Shown here piece after piece: positions 1-13,660 of a DNA stretch of 64,000 nucleotides; positions within the stretch are counted from its first letter, which is position 1; the number at the start of each line of letters is the position of its first letter. The notes beneath the pieces are model-generated. The model searched no databases. It worked only from the letters and a program-made list of their open reading frames with translations, and was not told the origin of the DNA. A program made the position numbers and the translations under genes. Origin of the DNA: Gnetum montanum (taxonomy: Eukaryota; Streptophyta; Gnetopsida; Gnetales; Gnetaceae); assembly GCA_015680685.1 (NCBI GenBank), contig MNCI01009404.1, positions 358,951-422,950 on the forward strand, written 5' to 3'.

Positions 1-2
1 CT

Positions 3-677
3 ATAGGCTACTCTCCCTATGAGTTAGTGTACAGGAAAATTCCAATGCTTCCCATTCAAGTAGAACTCCGTACACTATCTATGGCGTGTGATCTCAACCT
101 TGACCTTGATCTAGCACAAAGAGAATGGTTAATGATCCTTAACTTGCTAGATGAGAATTGACTAGCCACCCTTTCATCTAACAAATTGCACAAGGCCTTC
201 AATAAATGATGTCATGACCTGAAAATTAGGAAAGTTAAATATCAAATAGGAGATATGGTTCTCTACTGGAATCCCACACATGTGCCACAACGCACTAAAT
301 TTCAAACATTGTGGGAAGGACCTTATATTATTTATAAAAATTTTTCTTTAGGGGCCATGATGATTTACAAACCTAAGAGCTCGGATAAGAAATTGTTGGT
401 CAACATCCAACAAACAAAACCTTTCCATGAGCTTAGAATAGCTAGTACCAATACACCTCTATTGGTGAACAACCTTGCTCGTTATTTCAGATCTCCTCCT
501 TCCAACTCAGTCATGGGGGAGATCGCCACCAATGCTAACCATTCTAAACCCTCAGCTCTTTTTATATTTTTGTTTTACACATTTTTGTTTTACACCTTTT
601 TGTTTTGTACATTTTTCAAATTTACTTATTTTTTGTCTTACATCATTGTTCACATTTTTTCCTATTTCTTTATTTGA
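3..677 (+). pseudogene. Ty3/gypsy polyprotein, integrase C-terminal part
   Basis: Frame 3 translates as IGYSPYELVYRK..., the region after the integrase core where gypsy elements carry G.SP.ELVYG. It continues through two in-frame stops to the GDMVLYWNPTHV region and FQTLWEGPYIIYK, the typical beta-barrel tail of gypsy integrase (GD.VL......K....WEGPY.I). It then ends LVNIQQTKPFHEL and a low-complexity F/Y/T-rich stretch. The element runs off the left edge. The stops show it is dead. No chromodomain was recognised after the GPY/F motif. Confidence 0.85.
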
Positions 678-679
678 TT

Positions 680-2425
680 TACTTTCATTCGTCATACAAT
701 AAGTGCTCATAATGGTGGATTGTATTATAATAATGTTGATTGTTAATGTTTGGTTTTAACCTTTGATTCTCAACGTTGATATTAAGATATGGCTCTTTTG
801 ATAAAACAAGCAATGAATTCATACCATCCATTCCTCCATTCAACTTTATAGTCTCCCTTGGTTTTGGAACTGTACTGTCCCTTTTTGTAAATAAACTTAT
901 TAATGAATTGGTGACTTGGTATTCTTCAAACCAAGGATGAACTCAATGGATGAAAAAGGTGTGGCTTCAAGGGAATTTGATGCACATGTGTTGGCTATTC
1001 TTTTGGGTGCTTGGATGCTTTTCATGGGGTTTCTGCCATTCTACCATTGATCAAATATTAGGAAGTTGAGTGAATAAAAATAATTCATTGCATGGTGTGG
1101 TTCTCATGTGAAACACCATAACAAAAAAAACTAGTGAGGATTCAAATCATAACCCTTAGACATAATAAAGAAATATGGGCTACAAGCACTGGTTATGGCA
1201 CTGTAAAGACATGTTACCCATGCTTGAAGGTTACCTCTAACTAAGGCCCTTTCTCACTTCCTACTTCTCCCTCTCACTCTCCTTGGAATGGTGGTGACTA
1301 TTTGGGAAAGCATTCTTGTTGCTTCAAGGGGATGGTTTGGCCAAGTGTATTAATGCGAGGTCACTGAATGTGGTTGGTTTGAGTCTAGATTTGGAATGAG
1401 TTCTACTCAGTCACCTTAACCATAAAATACACAAGGGACTTTACACAACCTTGCTCTTGGGATTCCATTCCCTTTTCTACTCTCCATCTTTCTTTCCATT
1501 TTCCACCTCATTGTCAGTTTTATGATTAGTCTATATCCTGGTTGATGCATTGTTATTCTTTGGTAAATTCTTGTGGGTTAGTCTTTAACCATTATTTCCA
1601 TATGTCATTCCTCAAGCCTATGGACTCTTTGGTTTGTGGGTTTGTCAGGGCATAAAGGGCATGAGCCTACTTTAGGGAGGATCCACTGGCATTCCTTTAT
1701 GGTGTAATTGTTAAATTCTTCTCTTAAAAATTTCTTGCAATTAGTAATTTCTCATTTCATCCCCATCCCTGACATCCATTTTATTGGCATCACCATTGTT
1801 ATTTTTTCCATTTTTCTTGTTCCCTATACTTTTCACTCTATTGCTACTAGAGGTTTGCTCTTAGTCGTGGGGGGCCTGTTAGAAATTTTTTCATTCTACT
1901 ACTTGTATCACTCCTACACCTTGGGTAGTTATCTATGATAAACCTATAACCCAATTTCTACCATAACCACAACCTAGCCAATGTGCTTTATATTGAGGCA
2001 AGGTATCAACTGCATTATGGTTTACTTATCCTTGCTCGTTCATGACTGTGTTGTATGTGCAGATGGCAATTACATGAACTATGGGCTAGGATAAGAGGAA
2101 GCACTCGGGATGGACTAGAGCTGGAGTGTTTACGCTGGGAACAAGTTTGGTTGCGTGGCTATGGATAAACAATGGAAGTGCAATCGCAACATCGGTAGCA
2201 ACATGCCTCATTTTCTTTATTCTCTCTTCAAGTTGTCAAATGAGGATCTGGATGTCATTTATGTACAGTGTTCACCACAAAGAGTGTGAACACCAATGTT
2301 GTAATATGTTTTTCAATCCATTCACTGGGCACTTTGAGTCTGTTATTCCTTGTCGCTGTTAGTTCTCATGGAGTCAATAATCCCATACCTTCCCAATAGG
2401 AACTCAAGGACAAGTTTTCATTTAA
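680..2425 (+). other. Non-coding 3' internal region of the left gypsy element
   Basis: About 1.75 kb between the end of pol and the purine tract. No coding homology is visible in any frame; two short ORFs (1708-1938, 2126-2362) have no recognised family. Long untranslated or extra-ORF spacers at this position are known in several plant gypsy lineages. Confidence 0.4.
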
Positions 2426-2434
2426 TTGTGGGGG
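2426..2434 (+). promoter_or_regulatory. Polypurine tract before the LTR
   Basis: ttgtggggg immediately precedes TGTGATAAG, the position and composition expected of the plus-strand primer of an LTR element. Confidence 0.6.
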
Positions 2435-2844
2435 TGTGATAAGTCGTGATATCGCGTACATGATATCGAAGCCTTTCATGTGATATCATGGCCTGCCTCA
2501 TTGCCTATAAATAAGCAGTAGGCACACTTGGTTTGCATAGTTAGTCTTAGTCCCTTACCCAAACTCTTGCCTTTTTCGCTTTCCAAAGATAGAATTATTT
2601 CTGAGTGCCCGCAGTAGGAGTCATAAAGTGGACATATCTTTATTTGAGCATTGTGTACCTAAGCACACCTTGTGGATGACAATAAAGATGAAATTTTTGA
2701 TAAACCTTGCAATATTCAAAATAGATTAATTAATGTTAATTAGTGCAACTTAATGCTTTCTTTAGTTAATTAATGTTCTCTCTCACCCTACAACTCTCCT
2801 AAGTAAGCACACTCAGTACGATCACTTCAAGCATGCATGTAACA
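2435..2844 (+). mobile_element. 3' LTR of the left gypsy element (end approximate)
   Basis: It starts TGTGATAAGTCGTG right after the purine tract, contains TATAAATA at 2506-2513, and may end ATGTAACA near 2844. It is on the same strand as the integrase fragment. The 5' partner is off the window, so the end could not be checked by alignment. Confidence 0.55.
2506..2513 (+). promoter_or_regulatory. TATA box of the LTR promoter
   Basis: TATAAATA inside the LTR, about 70 bases from its start; the usual U3 promoter element. Confidence 0.5.
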
Positions 2845-5800
2845 ATTGGTAACCCAGTAATGATTAGCATTTGGTAATCCTAGTAGTGTTGCACTTATTC
2901 AGGATGTGTACAGTAAGTGAGAATAGATGCTGGTGTTAGGACTAGTTAAAGCATAGTTAAGTAGTTAAATCAAAATTAGTTACTTACTTATCTCTCTCCT
3001 CCCTTTATAGCACTAGGATGTAAAAACATAAAAACTATAAAAATCATGTACCTCAAGTTTACTTAACCATACAATCGTGCTATACAAGTAAGCTTGGGAA
3101 GACAACGATTGATCAACCCATCCTTGTTCCACAAAGGCACATAAGCACTTAGTCCTTGGAATTTGATCGGATCGTACATGTACACTCGTATTCGTATGGT
3201 TGAGCATAGGGATACCTCGCTGCTCATCAAGAACTTTAGCTTAGATGTGGCATCATCCAAAAATTTCTCCATTAATGAAAGACATGTTGGTTCTTGGCTC
3301 TTAAAAGTGATCTAACATTGGATCTACTAGTACCATCCAGATTGTTTAGCATCCTCTATTTTTTTGATATAGACAACACTATAACTCCCAAATATCATAG
3401 TTCCATTTTTAGAAACTTCGAGTATTCCCTCCCCTTTCTAAGAACCTTGGATTTATCAAACTAAGACTCTTGCCACCAAGATATGTAAATTAAAGATTCA
3501 ATGCTTCATGTTCTTTCTTGATTTTTTAAATTTCTACTTATAGCTAGATTACTTTATTTTCCTTGCTAATAAATATTTTCTTAAATTCTTAAGCAATTGC
3601 TTCTGTTGCATGCATATGATCTTTATCCTATTGAATGTTAGCTTGTAGGGTGTTATCTATCACTAATTCCTAATTGGTGCTAAAAAGAGCTTTTATTCCA
3701 TCTTTGACATTTGAATATTTTTCTTTCAGCTTCTTAATTCTCTTCTAATATTACAATTCAACTATCTAAATAGAACTCTAAATATCACTAGTTGATTTTT
3801 ATGACAGTTGATGCAAAAGTTTTAACTTAGGCCTAATATTCTCTTTACAAGCTTTTACTATGTCAGCAAATTTCTTAAATTCTTCTTTAAGTTTCTTGTA
3901 TGTGGTAATCTAAACTTGCATTAGAGCTTTCCATACATCTTATTCCTTTTCCATCAAGGAGGATTTCTACAATACTACTATGGTGTCTTCTTCGTTCTAT
4001 TTTGGCACAATTCTAAATACAACATGATGGATCCTCAATTCTACATATAAATAAGCACCCATCCTCATGAGCTTATAATCCTTAAGTGTGTACTTCTTTC
4101 TAGATTCAAGCTAGTATTTGACTTTTTTGTATATCACTACTTGTACATCTTTTATTCATAACTTGGAGTTGTTCTACTAGAATTCCCTATTAATATTTCA
4201 TTCATGATCATATGAACTTCTAATTGATGAAGGATAATTTTGGGCTGCCAACATCTTATGAATGTCTATTAGTAATATCTCGAAGTAGTTATGAACAACA
4301 TGTCCTAGTTCTGTAGTGTATAGAAAATCTCTACTCTCTTTAAGATTATCTTCATCAAGCATTTTCAAGCTATCATATTTATTCTCATCAATATTATCAA
4401 TATAGATAGGAGCAGGAATAATAAAAAGCTTATCTTGTATTCTAATGGACTTTCAGTATTGTTCTTCCCTAATATAACTTTCTGATCACCTTCTACCTTA
4501 CAAATCTTCTTCCTACCTATGTTGGTTGTTAAAGTGGATTTTCTTTTCATTTAGAATTCCTTCTTCTTGAAGTCTATTTAGTCTAAATAACTGGAATAAT
4601 AGTAGTCGTATAAGTAATTAGAATTGATCTAGATTTTATGATTTCTCCATTTTATAGATTTCTTATTTTATTTTCTAATAAAAGAACTGGGATCATAATG
4701 CTAGTTGAAAGGATGGAAGGTATCGATATATATGAAAACATTTTCCACATCTATGTGAAAAGACAACCAAATTCAAATTTAGAAAAGCTTCATCCTTCAC
4801 CTTAATAGGGGCATTATATAAATAATGTACTATGAAATGTATTCAACTATAGTTCAACCTCTAGAGATACACATAATACAAGCTTTTCAAAAGATTCCAC
4901 TAACTCGATGTTCTATGATTGAAACAATTATTCTAGTTATTAAACACTTTTTATGAAGGAGAACATAGGTTCACTTAGGATGTCAACATTTACTCAAGTA
5001 GTTACCTTATTAGTTAAATATGTCTATTCATTCAAAAAGCCTTTGGACAAAGAATCCCTAATAACACTACACATATCGAAAAATGGCAAGGAGACATACT
5101 TATCTTCAAACATATCATGCACATTTTCATCATTCACGGAAACATGCAAAGACATACCTTCATTGAAGAGCTCAAATTCCTTCATCATTATATGACTTAA
5201 TAGTTTTTATTAAATCACAATCAAAAATTAGGTCTTTAGTTAGTATGTCTATATTCGCATATCCCTCCATTTGTATTTGCTCTAGCTACTTCTAAACTTG
5301 ATTTCAAATTTTTCTTTAATTTGTTCTATTATCATAGATTTGAACAACATCTTTTTAACAAGAATGATGTTAAAATTATACTTCTTTGAATTTATGATGT
5401 CGTTGTTACCTAAATTTATAAATTTGTAAACTCAAGAAAAATTACACTCTATGTGTGACAAGGACTTTTTCTTAATTATTCAATCTCTACTTGGTAATAG
5501 CTCAAACTATGCAAACTAAATTTATCTTTATACAAAATTATCTTTTATATCATTGGAGTTTCTTCTTCATATATTCTTATGCTTCATAAGGAAAATATAC
5601 TATTGAGTATGTTACGAAACATATTAATCTTTATTTATTCATATTTTCAAGGATTACAATAATAAGCCAAGGTGAAATCAATTCCACTAAATTTACTTTA
5701 ATAGTTTTTGGACTCTCTTAGAATTTGATATGATTTTAGAATATAGTGCTTCTTTTGGGGATACTTCAAATTGAACTTCTAAGATGAACTTCATGATTTG

Positions 5801-7309
5801 TTTATAGGTCTTTACTATTGCCTACAAATTTTTGTATTCTATTTACAATGCTACTTCGTAAGCCTATTAAAGTAATTTTCTTATACCTTGCTCACTCCAT
5901 CTTGATCACATATCAAGTTCAAAAGTTTATCTTCCATTCTTCATAGTATGTACATGATATATCCTAGGCAAGTTTTTCACCAACGGACTTTATCATTGAT
6001 TTGTGAATCATTTTTACCTTTCATGAGTTGTAGGAGGGCTTCATCAATTATGCACTTGGATCTTATTAGTTCCTTACGAACCTTCTTCATTTCTTGTATT
6101 ATATCACCTCTTTTTGAATCAACTTAAATCTTTTCATCTTTCCCCTAATTACCTCCATTCGTAATTCCTTATTTGTCATTTCATTTGATGATCATTATTG
6201 GTGTGTAATGTAATATCAGTTTTGATAGTTGTACTTAATTGAATTTCAAATGTTATTTAGTTAAATCTTCAATCACTTCTTCCTTCAGCACAACTACTTT
6301 GATCCACATTAGAGTTTGGTTTTATATCACTTGAAAACTCTAATATACCCAATGATCTTGTGGTTAAAAACTTAAATCTTATGTAACTCAATATAGCCTT
6401 TCCATAAAAATTTTGAGAACTAAAAGATATTTATGAACACCATAGACTATAAATTAGAAGATTGATTATTGAATATATGATGGAAACCATAGTCATTCCT
6501 AGCCATCTTAAGTACAAACTCTACATATAGGTTAACTACACTTCTTTACATCTTTCTTCTTTACTTTAACAACGCTTCTTGGGTGATCTTATCTTCTTAT
6601 TTAAGGAACTACATCAAGCTTGCACTTGAGTTAATTTGTAAACCTTTTCTTCCTCTTTATGAAAATAGATCCTAACTTATTCTTAAGTCTTACTTATAGA
6701 TTTACTTCTCTAACATATGATGCTTAAGAACATCTTTGACTATTTACTTATAAAGTTCATTGTAAGTTACAATTGTTGGTTATCATAACTTATCATCTTA
6801 AACTTTTGTTTTCTTTTTCCTTGTCATGAATTGTAATTGTCTTTAATCTTTATTATTAGTTTTACTTGTGGGTTTTTTCTGCTCATGATTACACACATAC
6901 ATCTTTTTCTTACTTTTTACATTGTAACTTTAATGTATTTACTTATTTACTTCATAAGGAAGGTTACAACGCTTCATGATTAAAGGTTATAACCTTATCA
7001 ATGGTTACAAATTGACATAGAAGGTTACGAATTACCATTTAGAGTTACAAACTTAATGATTGTGCATTACAACTTAAATTCCAACACTTAAGATTAAGCA
7101 CTACTTAATCATTAGAAGATACACTGAACAATTGATATACTATGAATTAGTCTTTAATAAAATTTTTAATTTGATATCATAAGTTAAACTTAACTACAAC
7201 TTTCCAATGGGACATCTAAACACTATGGTAATTGGACATAAGTAGAGAAGGAACATGAAACATTCATCATCATCATCATCCTCCTCTTTGGTTCTATGTT
7301 CTTAAATTC
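2845..7309. other. AT-rich decayed DNA, no recognised gene
   Basis: No family could be named. The minus strand has stretches that look like old coding sequence, for example around 6100-5880 (a Lys/Glu-rich segment with EALLQLMKGKND) and 5190-5040 (FELFNEGMSLHV), all broken by stops. They may belong to the same lost element as the gag-like relic at 7310-7660. Confidence 0.3.
6955..7070. repeat. Phased GGTTACAA-like motif cluster
   Basis: GGTTACAA or close variants (ggttataa, ggttacaa, ggttacga, agttacaa, cattacaa) recur about every 20-27 bases. The intervening bases differ, so this is not a simple tandem repeat. Confidence 0.4.
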
Positions 7310-7660
7310 TAAAAGTGATTTGAATTGTATCCATGTGGCTATGAGTTGTTTCTATATTGGGAATTAAAATTTTGTCTGCCTCTACCTATAAAGCCTTTTC
7401 TTCTTCCTCTTCCTCTCCTTACCATGTAGGCTTGATCATTGTGATGCTTATTGTTTTCATTCTTCAAGTTTTTTAATGCTCTAACGTGTGAGATGAGATC
7501 ATCAACTATTTAATATTTAATTTTCTTTGATTGAACAATGCTCCTCAGCATGTTTTGATATTTGTAGTCATTGAAGAAAGCATCCATAACTTTTTGTACC
7601 TTTTTCTTGTTGATGAATTCACAACCATACTTATCTACATATTTAAGGTAATAATACATT
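7310..7660 (-). pseudogene. Possible copia-type gag relic with RG-rich tail
   Basis: The minus strand reads KYVDKYGCEFINKKKVQKV..., then a stop, then VDDLISHVRALKNLKNENN and RRGRGRRKGFIGRGRQNF. A helical segment followed by an RG/RGG-rich basic tail resembles the end of plant copia gag. No zinc knuckle is visible and no matching pol was found downstream, so the family is uncertain. Confidence 0.35.
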
Positions 7661-8428
7661 CTTATGAAGTAAAACTTCAATGAGTGTATCTCTCTTGATC
7701 TCTATCTTATCAAATTTGATTCTATACTGAAGCTCTTGTATCTTTAGATTCTTTATGTCTTCTTGATAATCAAGATGGACATGATCCTATACTTATTTTA
7801 TTATTTAGAGATAGTACAATTTAATCATGCTAGTTTGATAAATATTCAAGAGAATTATTATTCTTGTTATAGTATTCTTTCCTTTGTTTTCTTTAAAATC
7901 ATGAATTTTTGTAAAGCCTAATATCACAATATCCTAAACTACATCAAATTAAAATAGCCACTTCATCATGTTTGCCCACCTTAAGAAATATTGACTACCA
8001 TAAAAAAATAATTAGACATTTTGTCACTTCTATATAACTATTCATTATTTTGATTCTATACTCTAATATAAAACTATCAAAGTTAGCAATAACAAAGTAT
8101 CAAAATCAAGTTATCAATTAGATGAACTAATGTTTAGTTCTTTGATCTCTAGTCTAAACATAATTGAAGTGTGACTCCTGGTATGATTGTAGTAGATACC
8201 TAAAGTTCCAAATTGAATGCTAGGAGTTATGGGTTGTGTTTACTCTTTGGAATTTGACCCCTAGTTTAAAGGCAATCATGGTGGTGATTGCAACTAGCAG
8301 TTAGGTCAAAGTGAATACTACAACTAGACCATAACTAGTAGTTAGTGCAAAATTATAAAAATGATAAGAGTGTATATTACAATTGACCATGATTGAGTTG
8401 CAACTAGTGGAATAATAGCAAAGATTAT

Positions 8429-8454
8429 AATTCAAACTTTTCAAAGTTTGAATT
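8429..8454. repeat. Perfect 12-bp inverted repeat
   Basis: AATTCAAACTTT, two bases, then AAAGTTTGAATT: perfect arms with a 2-base loop. Confidence 0.8.
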
Positions 8455-9242
8455 AAAATTAAATAAATTCAAACTTTTTATGCTTTGTACTTGAATGATA
8501 GAATTCAACAATTAAATATTTGTCCTTGAATGTTACTTGAAATAAGTACTTGGTATAAGAACATCAAATAATATTTAATTATTACTACAATTTCTTTTAC
8601 AAAGATTGAGATAAAATTTTGGAAAATTTTTTGTTTGATAATTTCATTCATATTATTAGGAATTACACCCATATTTATAAACTTGGCCATGGGGCCAATT
8701 TATATTAGGCTTGTACCATTGAAAATGAACATAAATAATAAAGTGGCTTTAGGTTTTAGGACTTTTCCTCTTCTAATTTGTTCATGAAATATGAAAATTT
8801 AATAAAATATATCTAAGATAACTCTTGGCCTTCTATCTAAGGGAAAATTAAAATTAGCATAGTTTTACATGGCTTTGTGCCCTAGTTATAAAAAATAACT
8901 AACTATATAACTAATGTGTATATGGTTTACAATTTCATTAGTTTTTCATGTCTTCATGTAGAAAGTGATTAAATGATAAAAAATTCACACTATTTCTAAC
9001 ATTTGGTATTAGTCCAATTTCATAGTCTAGCTTCTACCATATTGAATTTGTTGTTGGTCTTCTCTATTGTGTTTTCAATTTGATTCTTTTATTAGTAATT
9101 ATTAATTCTTATTCTTGATTTTTGATGATGTCAACATTGATGCCCTCTCCATAACTTGAAACTTTTAAGCAAAAATATATATTATTCAATAACATCTTAA
9201 TTTTTGTAATCTCTTACTCTTATTTGTTGATGATAGTATAGA

Positions 9243-9264
9243 TTTCTTCTTCTTCTTCTTCTTT
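9243..9264 (+). repeat. (TTC)n microsatellite
   Basis: About six tandem TTC units. Confidence 0.8.
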
Positions 9265-10499
9265 TGTTTTTGGAGGAAATTTTGCTAAAACTAAATTACT
9301 AAAAAGGGAAAACTAAAACTTTATCAATAAGAAGCCCAAAAACCTTACCCATCCTACCAATAGGGTACTACAACAAACCATAAAAACATCTTTACAAGGT
9401 ACAATTAAGTAGAATAAGAAACAAAAAAAAATATCAATCCTAAGGACACTCAAAGAGTTAAGACAACAAAAAGAAGCACAAATGAAAAACATGGGACAAG
9501 ACTAATCCACTAAATCACCCTTACTAGTATCCTCCTTTAGTTGGGTCCACCTTAGAATTTTGATCTGTTTCGATTAAATTTTGATTCCACTTTTAGAAAT
9601 GACAAAGAGATTATGGTAGGACTCAAAATAGTGTCATGCTCATCCAATAAAATAGATCTAATATCACCATTCTCCAACTCCTATACTGTGTTCTAGCTTA
9701 AATCTTTCTAGGTTGCCCCCTTTATCAAGGTGCACATCTTAGTCATTGATTACATCCAAAGATGATGAATGTGCAAGTTTGAGGTGGCTATAGGGGCATA
9801 TCTTCCTATTGTAAAACTTTTTTTTTTTTCTTATTTTCCCTAGCTTGCTTCATTTGGTGATGCTGCTCATCTTTAGTTAAAGGAGAAATTGAGGAGGAAG
9901 TGCCTTTGCCCCTTTGATGTTCATTATATTTGAGGGATGAATCTCCTTTGCTACCTTTGGAAGGCAAATCTACCTTTTGTTATAATTGTAAGATGGTGAT
10001 AAAATACATATGCAAACTAGGTCTAGATGCAAAGTTGAACATTTGAGAGTTGGTAAAATTGACTTACATCTTAGGTTAAACATTAAGATAGAAAAAAAAT
10101 AAAGGTTATGATTATCGACTTCCCATTTAGGAGAGTAATCAAAAGATGAAATAAATTTTGCTACTTTAGGACCATTATAGTTACAACTATTATTCACCAA
10201 AGTTATAGTCTCCCACTTTCTTGTCACTTTGTCACCAACTTTCTTAACTTTCCAACATCGAATAGGCATCACCCCCTATACATGGTCTTACGACTTTGTG
10301 AAGAGGTATGTTTTTGGTAATAGTTGCTTGGGACTAGCATATTCATCTCCCGCCCTTTGCTATCCCAATACGTCGGCTAGGCCCAAACCTGATGTCTTCT
10401 AAGCTTCTCCTTCATTGGTTGCGACGACACATATAAGATCCAAATTAGTATCATAGTAAGATTATTTAAGAGAATAAAGCAGGGAAAACCAAAAATTAC

Positions 10500-12590
10500 A
10501 ATGTTGTTGAAGATGATCTCTTTCATATTTTCTAGGAATCTATCAAATAAGTTTCTTGCTAAAAATATAACTAATAGTGTGATTTGTCTTCTTTCTCCAA
10601 GTAGAGATCTTCAACATATTGGTAAGTGTAAGTATATTGCTCTTCTTAACAACAGTTATAAAATGTTAGCTATATGCATGGCTCATTGGATTCAATAGAT
10701 TATTGATAATATCATTAGAATTGAGCAAATAGATTTTGTTAAAGGTAGGCACATCTTAAATATTGGAATTACAATATGGGATGAACTGTAGTGAACTTCT
10801 AATACTAATCAAAACATATGCTATGCTAAAGTTTATGATAAGATTAAATGGGACTTCATTATTGCATGTTTCTATAAATTGGAATTCTATGATTATTTTA
10901 TTCATCTTGTCTATACCTTGCTTTCTAATGTTAATGATCAAGTAGCTACAAATTTTAGATTAAGTCCTTTCTATTCTCTTTAGTAGTCAATTCATCAAGG
11001 TTGTCCTCTAGCTCTCTATTTTTTTATTATTGCAATAGATTTTCTTTCACATAATCTACATTATAATCTTCACAAAAAATATTATTACAAGAAATTTAAT
11101 GAATGATCAAGGTATGCAACTACTTAACATGCACTTTGTAGATTATTCTTTTTTTTATTAATAATTCTCTACTAAATATCAATAATTTGTTAGCTACAAT
11201 GAAAGAAATATTGCATATTATTTAGCTCTTGTATCAATTGGCAAAAATATGCTATTTATTGTGATAATAATATTGATGAGTGGCTCATTAAGCATTGGAA
11301 AATCTTGAAAAAGAAAAATTTTCTTCAAGTTTTCAGAAATATCTTTTTCTTTTAAGCTTAATTTGAATGTTTTGAGTAGATTTTATAAAATTTTAGCTAT
11401 ATGCATGGCTCATTGAATTATGTGGTTAATAAAATTGAAAAGAAGCTTCATTAATAGAAAGAAAAAGCTCACCATTTTTGGCAAAGTTCTAGTTATTAAA
11501 CAAATGCTTCAATGTACTCGTGTTTATTACTCTAGTTGGACTCCTCCAAAACTTTCTTATGACAAAATTGATCAAATTATTTGATAGCTTCTATGGTCTA
11601 CTAAGCAAAATAGTAAAAACCTTTCTAGAGTTGCTTGACATATTTGCATTGTTAGCAAGAATGATAAAAGGACTTGGGTTTATTAATTGTTATATGTAGG
11701 GTGTTTCTCTCTCAACAAAATGAATTGCAAAATGCATCAATGAAGATGCTTTTTGGATGCTCCTACTTAGAAACCTAGGTCATAGGATCAATTCCAATAG
11801 CCTATACTTTACATACAAAACAAATTCCATAAAAAGTGATCTAACATATCCAAAGGATCTTAGTGTATATAAATAAAAATTCAATTTCAAAAACAAACTT
11901 ATACAAGAAAAACCTAAAAATGATAACTATTGATCTTCTAATAACTTTCTTCAATATTTTCCTACTCGGGTCATCTTTATTTCTAATTCTTGTATGCTTA
12001 AACAAATCACCATGCTTAGTTAGTATTAAAACTACAATTACATTACAATTTTAGAACATATAAAAAAGGATCATCGCATTGAGAAATGAGTACCTTACTA
12101 TCACTCCAAATGAGGGTGGTTGCCTTTTAATGAAGAGGCTTGGATTACTCATTCATCCAAGTTATGTGGCACTTGAAGTAAATTAAAAGTCATTGTAATT
12201 TTCTATTTACATATTCATGATAGATGGATTACATGGAAGCAAACTTCTAACCTCTATCATTTGAATAGAATAAGAAAAACTGATTTTTGATCTTGATAAT
12301 TCATCTAAAGTTAATAATAGTTTGTATCAAGCTTTTCCATATGTTTTTGGAAGGATGGTAAATTTGTTTTTCCTTTTAACTCTAAGGTTGCATATGAGAT
12401 AATGACCAAGAATGATTTTATTCATACAAAATTTAATAAACGCTTGAGAATGTAATTATTACTGCACTTGTGGATGAGAAAGTTTAAGTGACATTTGGAA
12501 AGTTCACTTATCCAAAAATTCATATTTTTTTCAAACTGAAATTTTTTATTTATGTCACCTAAGAGCCCTTGAATCTATTAGACTAGTTTT
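10500..12590 (+). pseudogene. L1-type LINE ORF2, reverse transcriptase to zinc-knuckle region
   Basis: Decayed non-LTR reverse transcriptase. In order: IALLNNSYKMLA (P(I/L)SLLN..YK block), QIDFVKGRHILN (EQ.GFV.GR.I..N), YAKVYDKIKWDFI (the D.-KAYD.V.W.F block with the catalytic Asp region changed), IHQGCPLALYFF (RQG.PLSPYLF), MHFVDYSFF in place of the YADD box, INWQK, the thumb-like KVLVIKQMLQCTRVYYSSWTPP (written here in two parts of one block), SRVAWHICI and finally KFK-HLESSLIQKFIFF of the zf-RVT region. Several stops and frame changes. No 5' end or poly(A) tail was seen. Confidence 0.85.
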
Positions 12591-13229
12591 AAAATTCTTT
12601 TTTTTTTTAATACCCAATTGCAAAACACATTTTGAAATTCACATCTAGAATTTGCAACAACATTTAACCAAGCATTAATATTATCATTCTTGGTGTTCAA
12701 CTTGTTTTGTCTACTACATTTCCTTGTCTTTAAAAGTTTGTTTTGTCACTTGTTTTTCATTCTATTTGAAAGCTTTGTTGTGTAGTTATTTTTCAGCAAT
12801 AAAGGCATAACTATAATCTTCCTATATGATATAAATATCATATTCTCAAATAGATTGCTTTTCAACTACAACTGCAAGCAAGAAAGCTTCTAATGAATGT
12901 TGAACAATTTATTCATTTTTTTCTATAGGTTCAAGTTGGAACTATTATTACAATTTGTTTTTCATTTTTGATGGTTGCTCTTTATAGATAGAGATCCCGC
13001 AACCTTTTGGTAAAAAGTGGTAAAAAGTGAAAACCCAAGTTGATGCTTCTAGAGGGTAAGGTTTGATATTTTTCCCACCCAAAGGAAAGATTTTTCAAGA
13101 TTATTGTAAGAATGAAATCTTGAAAAAGCATCCCAAAACTATTGGGCCTTTTTTAAAAGACTCTCTCCTCTATGTTAATGACCTGATGTACTCAATTTTT
13201 TCTTTTAATTTCTTTTGCAATGCAATGCC
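12591..13229. other. No recognised feature
   Basis: AT-rich spacer between the LINE fragment and the gypsy RT fragment; nothing identifiable. Confidence 0.3.
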
Positions 13230-13660
13230 CTCTAATAATAGTTAATCTCACTGATAATCTTAACATCTTTAAGATCTATAAAAATGCCAATGTCAAAGAC
13301 AATGAAGCCAAGAAACTTGCTAGTATGAACATTAAATGCACACTTTTTGGGTTAAGATGAGAACCACGCTTCAAGCAATATTTAAAAACAAGATTAAGGT
13401 CTATAACATGGATTCAAAAGTCTTATATCATTCCCTTAATCACTAAGTAGGGCCATAGGGCCATAGCACATCGTGAAAGATATTAATCATTACATCGGCT
13501 TTTTAAAGACCAAATGGCATCATGTTATAGCAAAAAGATTTCTTTACAAATCATTTTGTTATGGTTCATACTATGTATAGTATAAAGCCATTAACCACTT
13601 TATATAAGAATAGGTAGAAAACTAATCCATAGTATCATTAACATAAATGCCAAGAGGCAG
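13230..13660 (-). pseudogene. Ty3/gypsy reverse transcriptase fragment
   Basis: The minus strand reads FCYNMMPFGL, a stop, KADVMINIFHDVL, then DLNLVFKYCLKRGSHLNPK, CAFNVHTSKFLGFIVFD and IGIFIDLKDVKII after frame adjustment. These are the CY.VMPFGLKNA..TYQR, HL.DL..VF...R...LNP.KC.FGV and GFIV...GI..D..K...I blocks of gypsy RT. The YVDD segment between them is degraded. No LTR was recognised next to it. Confidence 0.8.

Larger units (their letters stand above)
7661..10499. other. AT-rich intergenic DNA
   Basis: No confident gene. It holds a palindrome at 8429-8454, a (TTC)n tract at 9243-9264 and a 100-codon minus-strand ORF at 9970-10272 with no recognised family. The stretch near 9290-9480 resembles a LINE 3' end in minus orientation, but only by composition. 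Confidence 0.3.

Noticed and set aside
1130-1205. Third tRNA-like SINE head on the minus strand (GGGTTATGATTTGAATCC)
   Set aside because: A box-B-like phrase is present, but no A box at the right distance was found.
1708-2362. Two ORFs of 76 and 78 codons with hydrophobic stretches
   Set aside because: They lie in the non-coding 3' region of a gypsy element. The hydrophobicity comes from T-rich DNA; no env-like motif is visible.
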